Assembly: GCF_900112105.1 (NCBI RefSeq)
Contig: NZ_FOKV01000001.1
Coordinates: 310,001-374,000 of the forward strand
Source: Zunongwangia mangrovi
Lineage (GTDB): Bacteria > Bacteroidota > Bacteroidia > Flavobacteriales > Flavobacteriaceae
DNA length: 64,000 nucleotides
Direction of reading: 5' to 3'
Positions within the stretch are counted from its first letter, which is position 1. Each line of letters starts with the position of its first letter. Of this stretch, positions 16,472 to 24,276 are shown in pieces. Below the pieces are notes generated by a model. It worked only from the letters and a program-made list of their open reading frames with translations. It did no database searches and was not told the DNA's origin. The translations under genes were made by a program, and so were the position numbers.

Positions 16472-17023
16472 TTATTCACTCCAGTCTCTATATTCAAACT
16501 TTTGTCCTCCTACAGAAATATCTACCATTGCCCCAGCTTTTGGCATGGTTACGATGGCGCGACCTTTTTTAAAATTAACGCTTTTTGCTTTACCCTCTTC
16601 TACGATCACGGCAGAAGCTTTTCCAGAAAGTTTATAATTTCCTTCTTTAAATTCATCTAATTCTGCCTCTGTTTGAAACAAAATAGCCTGTCTATAAGCC
16701 TGCCCGCCAATTTGTAGACCAATATCTACCTGACGTAATTCTGAAAACCCGGCTACCTGCCCATCTTCAAACAACACACCGTTTCCTGCTGCTCCACCTA
16801 AAATGTAAGCGCCTTCCCCTACATTTGGGAAGATCACATAACCGGCGGCTTTTTCGAATAAAGCTGCCAATTCTGGTTCTTCTTCAATAAAAGCAGCTTT
16901 AGATGCAGTAGCATCGTCGATTAGATCTTTTTGTTTTTCGCTTTGAGCATTTAAATTAATCGCACTAAAACTAATAAATGCTAATAGTAGTAAACCTAAA
17001 TTGAGTTTCTTTTTCATCTTCAT
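16472..17023 (-). CDS. SYLF (Ysc84) domain lipid-binding family protein, exported
   Basis: The protein has 183 residues with a signal peptide ending around N-L-N-A-Q (residue 27). The SYLF/Ysc84 core shows K-A-A-G-Y-V-I-F-P-N-V-G-E-G-A-Y-I-L-G-G-A near residues 59-79 and the later G-R-A-I-V-T-M-P-K-A-G-A-M-V-D. Bacterial family members are exported and thought to bind lipids, though their role is poorly defined. A second ATG two codons in (17017) is an equally good start. It is followed by a sharp terminator, so it is transcribed alone. Confidence 0.88.
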   Translation of the reverse strand: MKMKKKLNLGLLLLAFISFSAINLNAQSEKQKDLIDDATASKAAFIEEEPELAALFEKAAGYVIFPNVGEGAYILGGAAGNGVLFEDGQVAGFSELRQVDIGLQIGGQAYRQAILFQTEAELDEFKEGNYKLSGKASAVIVEEGKAKSVNFKKGRAIVTMPKAGAMVDISVGGQKFEYRDWSE

Positions 17024-17132
17024 AATTTCATTTTTTTTGGTTCGATACGAAATTAAGAAGCAGCTAAGGGAAGTGATGTTAATGGGCTGTTATTTCACGG
17101 AATTTTATAAGAGACCTTAAAATTATACAAAA

Positions 17133-17170
17133 AGAAAAGGCTGCCAACAAGCGTTGATCAGCCCTTTTCT
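17133..17170 (-). terminator. Compound terminator hairpin, minus strand
   Basis: AGAAAAGGCTG (17133-17143) pairs with CAGCCCTTTTCT (17159-17170) with one bulged base. Inside, CAAC (17145-17148) pairs with GTTG (17153-17156). A T-run follows on the minus strand only. The nearest annotated upstream gene on that strand ends 214 bp away, so the hairpin probably ends a short transcript between. Confidence 0.65.
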
Positions 17171-17193
17171 CACTCTCTCTCACTTAAAATCAT

Positions 17194-17265
17194 TTACAAA
17201 TATCTGAGTTCTTCAGAATTTGTTTCCGGGGAATCAGATTTGGGAATGATTGCCCAGAAATACAT
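17194..17265 (-). CDS. Possible 23-residue small protein
   Basis: An ATG at 17265 opens a 23-codon frame on the minus strand beginning M-Y-F-W-A-I-I-P-K-S, with an acidic second half, ending at a TAA. A -7-like TACTTTTG lies 42 bp upstream and a strong hairpin 23 bp downstream, which makes this look like a small self-contained transcription unit. It could equally be a small RNA with a chance ORF. No family is recognised. Confidence 0.35.
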   Translation of the reverse strand: MYFWAIIPKSDSPETNSEELRYL

Positions 17266-17383
17266 TTTAATTTCTTTCCTTTTTAGCTTTAAGACAAACA
17301 GCTGATTCAAAAGTATAAATTGAATACCGTTTAAATTGTTAACAGCTTGTTATTTCACTTTATTTTAAGCTTTTACAGCTACC

Positions 17384-17779
17384 TTATTTTTTCTCGGTTT
17401 TTAGTTCTTCACTATCTCTTGCCATCATCACAAATAGGTAGTCACCACTTTCTTCTTTAAAATTGAATTCTTCTCCAATAAGCTCCCAACCTTCAGCATT
17501 ATATTTTTTTATGAGTTTTATTAATCCATTAAAATCATAATGATTAAAAAGCTTAGATCGTTTTTGTTTGATTTTCTGGTAATCTTCTCCGTTTAAAGAA
17601 ACATATGCCATATTATACTTAAAACTATACGGACCATAGACTATGCTTAGATAATCTTTTTGAATGGCTTTATGATTAGAAACTTCAGGTGAAATTGCTA
17701 AGGAATCTGTTTCCTGAGCGCTCGCCATAATAGAAAACCCGAAAACAGTTAGAATTGAAAATAGTTTGAAAAATTTCAT
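17384..17779 (-). CDS. Exported protein with DUF4177-like region
   Basis: This 131-residue protein has a signal peptide ending near A-S-A-Q (residue 22). The C-terminal half has N-x-x-G-L-I-K-L-I-K-K-Y-N-A-E-G-W-E-L-I, similar to the G-W-E-L-V helix-strand motif of DUF4177 proteins, followed by a strand rich in aromatic residues. Function is unknown. It lies 90 bp downstream of the ChaN-like gene on the same strand and may share its transcript. Confidence 0.65.
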   Translation of the reverse strand: MKFFKLFSILTVFGFSIMASAQETDSLAISPEVSNHKAIQKDYLSIVYGPYSFKYNMAYVSLNGEDYQKIKQKRSKLFNHYDFNGLIKLIKKYNAEGWELIGEEFNFKEESGDYLFVMMARDSEELKTEKK

Positions 17780-17869
17780 AGGAATACCATTTGAAGTTTT
17801 TCAAAAACAAGAATAACTCCAAAGTCTAAAAATCGACAACTTATTTATACAAAAATGGAAATTTCCCCT

Positions 17870-18742
17870 TTAGTAAGTGCGCGTAAAATCTTCAGGAATA
17901 AAAAGTATAAAATTACCGGTATTCGCTTTTTCTGGCACAAATTCTAAAGCTTCGTCGTCGCTTTGTTCTGCACTAATTACCGCGATCTTCAAATCGGGGT
18001 TCATTTCTTTTAGATACCAGTAAATTCCGCCATAACTCTTACTGTGATAATCGCCGTTATAATGAAGAAAAATCCCATCTTCAGGAAGATAATCCAGGAT
18101 CTTTTCAGCCATTGTCGCGTCTTTGATCGCCTGAGCTTCTACAAATTTCATGGCATCACCCTGCATACCGTGACCACTCATCATTTTCAGCATTTCAGCA
18201 TAACCGGGAGTGATCGTATCTACTTTTATGGGAAGTTTTGCGAAGTAAGATTTAGCTTCTTCAGCATAATTTTTTAAAGAATCCAGGCCTTTCTTCGACA
18301 CCGCAGATGCATAACGTCTTGGCACATTGGTTGCCACAAATTGCAGTTTATTGGTTTTTGCGAATTCTATTAGAGGTTTGTAATCTGTTTTATAATTATT
18401 CCAAAGTCGCATTTCTTCTTCGAAACGGCTCTGCGGAATTTTACCTTGAAGATATTCATCTAAAATCAATTGATTATCGGCTTCAAACATTTCGGCTCCT
18501 AAGACCAAATTGGTGTTTTTAGCATATAATTTTTCAGTAAGCTTTTTCTGAAGCCAATGCACTACAGGATGATCATGAAATTCTCCAAAAAGCACCACAT
18601 CATAATTCGATAAACTATCGCTCATTTTTTGAAACGAAACCGAATTTCCTTCAGAATCATAAATTGCGTAGGCTTTTAATTGTTGCGCATTTACTGTAAA
18701 AGCTACCACTAAAACGAATAAGGTTACGAAAATCCTTTTCAT
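17870..18742 (-). CDS. ChaN family heme-binding-type protein
   Basis: From the ATG at 18742 the protein has 290 residues, with a signal peptide ending near V-N-A-Q (residue 20). It has the ChaN/DUF399 signature G-E-F-H-D-H-P early in the mature part, and the matching H-Y-N-G-D-Y-H-S-K segment near the end. ChaN is an iron-regulated lipoprotein shown to stack heme between monomers, and the fold belongs to the erythromycin-esterase/Tiki group. Upstream in-frame codons at 18796 give no sensible signal peptide. It lies downstream of hmuR-hmuY on the same strand but after a terminator, so it is probably a separate unit with a linked function. Confidence 0.85.
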   Translation of the reverse strand: MKRIFVTLFVLVVAFTVNAQQLKAYAIYDSEGNSVSFQKMSDSLSNYDVVLFGEFHDHPVVHWLQKKLTEKLYAKNTNLVLGAEMFEADNQLILDEYLQGKIPQSRFEEEMRLWNNYKTDYKPLIEFAKTNKLQFVATNVPRRYASAVSKKGLDSLKNYAEEAKSYFAKLPIKVDTITPGYAEMLKMMSGHGMQGDAMKFVEAQAIKDATMAEKILDYLPEDGIFLHYNGDYHSKSYGGIYWYLKEMNPDLKIAVISAEQSDDEALEFVPEKANTGNFILFIPEDFTRTY

Positions 18743-18814
18743 ACTAAAAATTTGAAGCTTAAGATAATTAAATTCCATCATTACAAGGCTTAACAAATGC
18801 TTTAATCGAGAAAA

Positions 18815-18843
18815 AATCCCTGCCTTTTACAAGAACAGGGATT
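18815..18843 (-). terminator. Terminator after hmuY
   Basis: AATCCCTG (18815-18822) pairs with CAGGGATT (18836-18843). On the minus strand the stem runs straight into a T-run at 18811-18816. It separates hmuY from the ChaN-like gene. Confidence 0.75.
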
Positions 18844-18866
18844 AAAACTAACTAAAATAACACTCC

Positions 18867-20063
18867 TTAAAGAAGATCGTAAACGATCTGAGGAAAACCG
18901 CGTTCCCCTTGTTCATTAAGCAACGCAGTAAATTGTAGTTTGTAAAAATTACCATCGGTATCTCTTACAATATAATAACGATCTGAAAGTGCTCCTTCAC
19001 TACTAGAACGCCATCCACTTGCAATTAAGGCACGATCGTTATATTCAAATTCATTTTCGTTTACATCTTCTAATGTAAACTCGTCGTACAAAGGTTCTCC
19101 GGTAGCAACAGGCGCTGCATCTTCGCCTTCGCCAGGCTCTTCAGTAAGCACCATATAAACTCCTACGCCATTCAAAGTATTATGTACCACATAATCTGAA
19201 TAAGTGACGCCAGCTACCAATCCTCTTGAACTTCCGTAGTAAGAATATACACTGGTATAATTTAGATCCCAGTTTTCTTTGGCTGGTTCTACATCAACCT
19301 CGATCCCGTTTTCTAAACTAAAAGCAGTAAAGTCATAAGCTTCGTCTTTGGTAATTACCACTTCCTCGTGCGTATCTGAACTTAGGGGAGCATATTGCAA
19401 CACATAATCGTTGTTGTTCATAAAAACCTTGATCTTATAAAAACCACGATGATCTCCAGTGGTGTTTATCGATCCTGCTTCGGCTTCATCTTTTGGGATT
19501 TCATTACCAAGTGAAACAATTATCACCTCAGCTTCGGCTTCAGTAGTTGGAATATCACCTATGGCTGTTTTATCTAAATCTCCTGTGCTGTCATCAGTAA
19601 ACCTAATGTTATTTTCTAGATCGCCATACATATGATATCCTACAGGAATTCCTTCTTTTAATTCGTTTAACGTACTTACCGTAACTTCTATTGGTTGGAA
19701 TCCTTGATTTAGAGTTTTTAAAGTCATAGGCGCAGTTAATTCGGTATCCTCACTAACCGCATCGATATCGTAAATACCTTCTAGTTTTGCTGCTGAAGCT
19801 AAAATCGAAGAGTTTAAAACCACGCGATTCTCTGAACTTATAAAACCAAGTTCCCAGCTATCACGACGAACTACAGTTGTTTCTTCTGTACTTAGATCGA
19901 TATATACCTGGTTAGGTTCTGTAGAGCCACCAGACTCGATATCTAAAACTGCACTTTCTACAGCGGGGATTTCGATAATTCCTCCTCCATTATCATCATC
20001 GCTACTACAGCTAAAGACAATAAAAGAGAGGCAAAATAATTGAAGTAAAAGATTCTTTTTCAT
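18867..20063 (-). CDS. hmuY: HmuY family heme-binding lipoprotein
   Basis: The protein has 398 residues. It is a lipoprotein with Cys19 followed by S-S-D-D-D, an acidic tail typical of surface-exposed Bacteroidota lipoproteins. The HmuY fold is indicated by the opening V-Y-I-D-L-S-T motif, R-R-D-S-W-E-L-G-F near residue 66, and a late W-D-L-N-Y-T segment. HmuY captures heme from host or environmental hemoproteins and passes it to the TonB receptor. It is longer than the roughly 216-residue Porphyromonas protein, with extra sequence around 150-300. It is the second gene after hmuR, 16 bp apart, the reverse of the Porphyromonas order. Confidence 0.9.
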   Translation of the reverse strand: MKKNLLLQLFCLSFIVFSCSSDDDNGGGIIEIPAVESAVLDIESGGSTEPNQVYIDLSTEETTVVRRDSWELGFISSENRVVLNSSILASAAKLEGIYDIDAVSEDTELTAPMTLKTLNQGFQPIEVTVSTLNELKEGIPVGYHMYGDLENNIRFTDDSTGDLDKTAIGDIPTTEAEAEVIIVSLGNEIPKDEAEAGSINTTGDHRGFYKIKVFMNNNDYVLQYAPLSSDTHEEVVITKDEAYDFTAFSLENGIEVDVEPAKENWDLNYTSVYSYYGSSRGLVAGVTYSDYVVHNTLNGVGVYMVLTEEPGEGEDAAPVATGEPLYDEFTLEDVNENEFEYNDRALIASGWRSSSEGALSDRYYIVRDTDGNFYKLQFTALLNEQGERGFPQIVYDLL

Positions 20064-20079
20064 TTGGTGTTGATTAGAA

Positions 20080-22197
20080 TTAAATATTTAGGTTATATAA
20101 AAGTTTTAAAAAATAAGACCGGCCGTAACCAAACAACAAAGAAGTTGATGGTGCTTCGTGACCGGCCGTTGCGGTAATAGCCGAATTGTTTACGCGAACT
20201 ACATTAAAAAGGTTTCTGGCGCCCAGTGTAACTTCAAAACGTTTCTTAAAGAAATATTTGTTGATGCTGGCATCCATTAACGAGTAATCTTCCTGCGTTC
20301 CCTTTACAAATTCGTTAGTATCGTTATCTCTAAAATATTGCTGCAACTCGCCATTGTATTTTAGCAGCAGTGAAAAACGAGTTTCAGCTTTTGGCCAGTA
20401 GTAGCGTAAAGCAGCCGTAGCATTTAAGCTGAATAAATAATCATCCGGATTGGACAATTCGGTTTCCAGGCTTTGTGAAATCCCGGTGTAACTTAGGCCA
20501 ATATTGGTTTGAAAGTTTTTATAGCTGAAGTTATTTTCAGTAGAAACACCTAAAATTTTATATTCACTGATATTTAGATATTCCATTTGCGAATTATCGC
20601 CCACAACCGCCAGATCTATTTTATCCTGAATATCAAAATGAAAGAATTTCAGGTTATTCTGAAGCCGAAATTCGTTGTTTAAAACTGAAGTTTTTTCCGC
20701 AGAGATCAGGTATGAAATTCCGTCTTCTGGCTTTAAATCTGGATTACCACGCACATCATGATTGGCATCTACAAAATAGTAGTATAAATTAGTGAAAGTT
20801 GGCGTTTTATAAGCCGATCCTACCACCGCCTGAAGTTTTAGATCCTTCGCCGGATTGTAATTAGCACTGGTAGACCAGATAAGTTTCCCATCGTAATTAG
20901 AATTGTAATTATAACGGATTCCCGGATAGATCGACCAGTTATTTTTGGTAAAGGAAAGCTGAGAAAATACATCGTAATTCCCCAAATCCTGTTCTGCAAT
21001 ATTATCTGAATATGCTCCGCTGGCTACGGCGTCATAACCTTGCTGATAGGTGATTTCGTAACCCGCAGTAAGATTGAAATTGGCTGATTTTGACAATAAA
21101 TTTTCGAAAGTCCCTTTAGAAAACCAAAGATCACTTTCCTGATTGGTCATTTTTGAAGTTGTACTCCTCTTTTGTTGTCGCCTAAGATCGTAAACGTAGG
21201 TTTCGTAATCTCGAACCTGAGTTTGGTACGAAAGTGAAAGATTATAATGCACCTGGTTCAAATTCCCAAAAGCCTGAGCTTCGTGCCTAAACCGGTTGCT
21301 TACAAATTGCTCATCATTTGCGGTAATATCGTATTCTCCATCCTGAATTCGCGCATTTATAGCGTGATTGTAAATATCCAGAGTTTCATTATAATAGTTG
21401 AATTTGTAGAAAAAATTGAAGTCGTTTTTAGCGAATTTCAGCATTCCATTTAAAGTGTGCTGAAGTTTTGGATTCCATTCGTAACCACGCCTACCGTCAT
21501 TAGCCACGCTATTTCCAGATAAGCCGAAATAATCTCTTCCGAAGTAATTATTTTTGAATCCGTTAAAATCGTTTCTTGAAAAATTAGCTGACGCATACCA
21601 GTGATCTGAAATATTATGCGCAATATTTAAGTTTTGGATATGCCTCCCTTCATCTTCAAAATTATATTCTTCACCAACCGTTTCTTCCTGTACACTTGCC
21701 CTGATATTCCATTTAGAAGCACTAGATTTTTTGGTGATAATATTTATAACTCCGGCTACAGCATTATCGCCATAAAGTACGCCCATAGCGCCTTCAGCAA
21801 TTTCTATCCGAGCAATATCTTCAAGATTAATTTGGGTGAGATCAATATTATTTCCGTAGCCATTATCACTAACTAGCGGCACGTTATCCACAAGGATTTT
21901 CACATAATCTCCAGACAAACCAAACATGCTAACGGTAGAGCGACCATCTGCAGCATTGGGCGTAATGCTAATATTTAATTGCTGATTTAAAATATCTGCC
22001 AGGTTATTCGCCCCAACCTGATTTATCTGCTGTGCGCTAATCGCATTTACGCTAAATAATTCTTTATTTATACTATTTATAGTCTGTTCATTTCCAAACA
22101 AAAGCACTTCGTCCAACTCATTTACATTAACCGAATCCTTTTGTGCATAAAGGCTCCCAAAGATTAAGCTGAAATAAATAAAAGCTGCAATTTTCAT
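20080..22197 (-). CDS. hmuR: TonB-dependent outer-membrane heme receptor
   Basis: This 705-residue protein has a signal peptide (about 18 residues). The plug domain carries L-A-D-I-L-N-Q-Q, G-D-Y-V-K-I-L-V-D-N-V-P and R-I-E-I-A-E-G-A-M-G-V-L-Y-G-D-N-A-V-A-G-V-I-N. A 22-strand-type barrel follows. No N-terminal carboxypeptidase-regulatory extension is present, so it resembles classical iron/heme receptors rather than SusC. Heme as substrate is inferred from the neighbours hmuY and hmuTUVS. Its start codon abuts a repeated AT box, and a promoter facing left lies at 22229-22260. Confidence 0.9.
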   Translation of the reverse strand: MKIAAFIYFSLIFGSLYAQKDSVNVNELDEVLLFGNEQTINSINKELFSVNAISAQQINQVGANNLADILNQQLNISITPNAADGRSTVSMFGLSGDYVKILVDNVPLVSDNGYGNNIDLTQINLEDIARIEIAEGAMGVLYGDNAVAGVINIITKKSSASKWNIRASVQEETVGEEYNFEDEGRHIQNLNIAHNISDHWYASANFSRNDFNGFKNNYFGRDYFGLSGNSVANDGRRGYEWNPKLQHTLNGMLKFAKNDFNFFYKFNYYNETLDIYNHAINARIQDGEYDITANDEQFVSNRFRHEAQAFGNLNQVHYNLSLSYQTQVRDYETYVYDLRRQQKRSTTSKMTNQESDLWFSKGTFENLLSKSANFNLTAGYEITYQQGYDAVASGAYSDNIAEQDLGNYDVFSQLSFTKNNWSIYPGIRYNYNSNYDGKLIWSTSANYNPAKDLKLQAVVGSAYKTPTFTNLYYYFVDANHDVRGNPDLKPEDGISYLISAEKTSVLNNEFRLQNNLKFFHFDIQDKIDLAVVGDNSQMEYLNISEYKILGVSTENNFSYKNFQTNIGLSYTGISQSLETELSNPDDYLFSLNATAALRYYWPKAETRFSLLLKYNGELQQYFRDNDTNEFVKGTQEDYSLMDASINKYFFKKRFEVTLGARNLFNVVRVNNSAITATAGHEAPSTSLLFGYGRSYFLKLLYNLNI

Positions 22198-22209
22198 TAT
22201 TTAGATTTA
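22197..22209. promoter_or_regulatory. Heme-operon box A (TTATTTAGATTTA)
   Basis: First of three copies of an 11-13-bp box in the divergent heme control region. It overlaps the first base of the hmuR start codon. An identical 13-mer lies at 22351-22363 before hmuT. The arrangement suggests operators for an iron- or heme-responsive repressor; the protein is not identified. Confidence 0.45.
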
Positions 22210-22211
22210 GT

Positions 22212-22225
22212 TTAAATAAATTTAA
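22212..22225. promoter_or_regulatory. Palindromic AT box in hmuR leader
   Basis: TTAAATAAATTTAA has 6-bp inverted arms (TTAAAT/ATTTAA). It lies just downstream of the leftward -7 element, about where the hmuR transcript should begin. The half CAATAAATTTAA-like sequence recurs near 22296-22307 and a perfect palindrome of the same type lies at 903-916. Operator function is inferred. Confidence 0.35.
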
Positions 22226-22228
22226 CCG

Positions 22229-22260
22229 CAAACTTATAAGCAGAAATTGAAACAACCAAA
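22229..22260 (-). promoter_or_regulatory. Promoter of hmuR-hmuY
   Basis: On the minus strand TTTG (22260-22257) is followed after 20 bp by TAAGTTTG (22236-22229), a full match to the TAnnTTTG -7 consensus at normal spacing. Transcription should begin near 22222, giving a leader of about 25 bases that contains the AT palindrome and box A. Confidence 0.65.
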
Positions 22261-22284
22261 GAAAAACTCATATTATTTTTAACC

Positions 22285-22295
22285 AATCTAAATAA
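22285..22295. promoter_or_regulatory. Heme-operon box B (AATCTAAATAA)
   Basis: This is an inverted copy of the 11-bp core of boxes A and C. It lies between the two -33 elements, where a bound regulator could affect either promoter. Confidence 0.4.
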
Positions 22296-22316
22296 AAATA
22301 AATTTAACATTTGAAA

Positions 22317-22348
22317 TTGGACTTCTTTCAAAATGAATTTTACATTTG
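22317..22348 (+). promoter_or_regulatory. Promoter of hmuTUVS
   Basis: TTG at 22317-22319 and TACATTTG at 22341-22348 are 21 bp apart and match the Bacteroidota promoter consensus. The predicted start near 22355 falls within box C, so a protein bound there would block initiation. Confidence 0.65.
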
Positions 22349-22350
22349 CC

Positions 22351-22363
22351 TTATTTAGATTTA
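22351..22363. promoter_or_regulatory. Heme-operon box C (TTATTTAGATTTA)
   Basis: The 13 bases are identical to box A and lie 2 bp downstream of the rightward -7 element and 13 bp before the hmuT ATG. The position over the transcription start fits a repressor site. Confidence 0.45.
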
Positions 22364-22376
22364 ATAAAAATAATAT

Positions 22377-23252
22377 ATGAAGCTATTTAAACTATTCAGT
22401 ATTCTATGTTTTATCGCCATAATTGGTTGTAAAAACAACGAATCTGAAGCTAACCAACCACAAGAATCTCAGGAAGAAACAGCTAAAGAGCGTATTATTA
22501 GTCTTAATGGTACACTAAGCGAAATTATTAGCGAATTAGGCTATAAAGATCAAATCGTAGCTGTAGATGTTACCAGTATTTACCCAGCCGACTTAAAAGA
22601 AAATGCTACAGATCTTGGCCATGTAATGAATTTAAATGTTGAAGCCCTGCTTCAGCAAAAACCAACACAAATTTTCGCGGTTAAGAAAGAACTTTCAGCA
22701 GATATTATTGCTCAGCTTGATGGTTTAGAAGTACCGGTACACTATTACGAGCCAGAATACTCTGTAGAAGGAGCAAAAAAACTAGCCAATAGTGTTGCGA
22801 AAGACCTAAATACTGAAGCTCCAAAAAAGATCACTAAAAACATCGAAAATGAGCTTAATACTTTAAAGGAATTTAATAGCAAACCAAAAGTAATGTTTGT
22901 TTATGCCCGCGGTGCCGGTACTTTGCTTGTTGCCGGAAAAGAAACTCCCGTAGCAAAAATGATCGAGCTTGCCGGCGGCGAAAACGCAATGAACACTTAT
23001 GATGATTACCGCCCACTTACTACAGAAGCTGTAGCACAGGCCAATCCAGATGTGTTGCTATTTTTTGATAGCGGATTACAAAGTGTAAACGGTGTAGAAG
23101 GTTTAAAAGATATTCCTGGCTTGGCAAATACGACCGCTGCAAAAAAAGGACAGGTAATTAGCATGGACGGCTTGTTACTTACAGGATTTGGCCCAAGAAC
23201 GGGAGAAGCTGCAGCTCAACTTAACACAAAGCTTAGCCAGTATGCAAACTAA
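22377..23252 (+). CDS. hmuT: Heme ABC transporter substrate-binding lipoprotein
   Basis: This 291-residue protein is a lipoprotein with Cys18 in I-I-G-C-K-N. It has two lobes of the cluster A-III/BtuF-like type. The N-lobe opens R-I-I-S-L-N-G-T-L-S-E-I-I-S-E-L-G, and G-H-V-M-N-L-N-V-E-A is typical of HmuT/ChuT proteins. It should deliver heme from the periplasm to HmuU. It is first in the hmuTUVS operon, and its end overlaps the hmuU start by 11 bp. Confidence 0.92.
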   Translation: MKLFKLFSILCFIAIIGCKNNESEANQPQESQEETAKERIISLNGTLSEIISELGYKDQIVAVDVTSIYPADLKENATDLGHVMNLNVEALLQQKPTQIFAVKKELSADIIAQLDGLEVPVHYYEPEYSVEGAKKLANSVAKDLNTEAPKKITKNIENELNTLKEFNSKPKVMFVYARGAGTLLVAGKETPVAKMIELAGGENAMNTYDDYRPLTTEAVAQANPDVLLFFDSGLQSVNGVEGLKDIPGLANTTAAKKGQVISMDGLLLTGFGPRTGEAAAQLNTKLSQYAN

Positions 23253-24276
23253 GTTTAAATGGTATATGTCCTTAGGCTTTATTCTATTGATTGTCTCTTT
23301 TATAGCCTCTAGCCTTTTGGGCGTATACCAGCTAAACTGGAATGACTTTCTGCTTTTATTTAAAAGCATTTTTGATGATACTGTAGCAGTAAATCCTACC
23401 GATGCTTATATATTTTTTGATGTACGTATGCCACGAACCATCTTAGCAATAATTATGGGTGCAGGACTTGCTGTTACAGGAACATCTTTGCAGGGTATGT
23501 TTAAAAACCCACTTGCTACTCCCGGAATTATAGGAATAACTTCTGGGTCTGCACTTTTTGCGGCTGTAGCCATTGTTTTAGGAAGTACGATAAAAAGCTT
23601 TCTTCCTGAAATTTTACATTATTCCTTAATTTCTATCGCTGCATTTATTGGTGCACTATTAGTCATGATGCTGGTGTATAGCATTTCTTTTAAAAACGGA
23701 AAAACCCATGTAGTGATCATGCTTTTAGCCGGAGTCGCCATTGCTGCCCTGGCCGAAGCAACTACAGGTTTTCTAACCTTTATTTCTAAAGATGATGAAT
23801 TGCGTGATCTTACGTTTTGGCGATTGGGAAGCCTTGGTGCTGCCAACTGGCCAAAAGTGATTATTCTATTTATAATTAACCTTGTTAGCCTTAGTTTTTT
23901 ATTCGGCAATGGTAAAGCTTTAAATGCCATGATGCTTGGCGAAGAAAATGCCAGGCACCTGGGTATAAAAGTGAAAAAATATCATGCAAAAATTATCTGG
24001 TTATCCTCTTTAGTTGTAGGAGCATCAGTAGCGTTTGCAGGAACAATTGCTTTTGTAGGACTTATTGTTCCCTACATCCTAAGATTGCTTTTAGGATCTG
24101 ATTACCGCATCATTTTACCGCTCTCTGCCGTTTTTGGTAGTTTGTTACTGCTTACTGCAGATATAATTAGCCGCACCACTTTAGCTCCTATCGAAATCCC
24201 AATAGGAATTATTACCGCTTTTATGGGCGCTCCGGTTTTTATTTTAATTCTTCTTCAATTTAAAAAAGCTTTATAA
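23242..24276 (+). CDS. hmuU: Heme ABC transporter permease (FecCD family)
   Basis: From the ATG at 23242 the protein has 344 residues with about ten membrane helices. It shows FecCD marks such as R-M-P-R-T-I-L-A-I-I-M-G-A-G-L, Q-G-M-F-K-N-P-L-A-T-P-G-I-I-G, and the coupling-helix region L-G-E-E-N-A-R-H-L-G. A longer frame starting with a TTG at 23188 lies inside hmuT and adds a polar, non-homologous N-terminus, so I reject it. The 11-bp overlap with hmuT implies translational coupling. Confidence 0.93.
   Translation: MQTKFKWYMSLGFILLIVSFIASSLLGVYQLNWNDFLLLFKSIFDDTVAVNPTDAYIFFDVRMPRTILAIIMGAGLAVTGTSLQGMFKNPLATPGIIGITSGSALFAAVAIVLGSTIKSFLPEILHYSLISIAAFIGALLVMMLVYSISFKNGKTHVVIMLLAGVAIAALAEATTGFLTFISKDDELRDLTFWRLGSLGAANWPKVIILFIINLVSLSFLFGNGKALNAMMLGEENARHLGIKVKKYHAKIIWLSSLVVGASVAFAGTIAFVGLIVPYILRLLLGSDYRIILPLSAVFGSLLLLTADIISRTTLAPIEIPIGIITAFMGAPVFILILLQFKKAL

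Larger units (their letters stand above)
17024..17383. other. 360-bp gap holding a possible tiny minus-strand gene
   Basis: Apart from flanking promoter DNA, the gap holds, in minus-strand order, a TACTTTTG -7-like element (17308-17315), a 23-codon ORF (17194-17265) and a terminator hairpin (17133-17170). These are listed separately. I see no tRNA-like fold. Confidence 0.5.

Noticed and set aside
23188-23241. Upstream TTG start for hmuU
   Set aside because: The added 18 residues fall within hmuT, are polar and do not fit a permease N-terminus. The ATG at 23242 is better.
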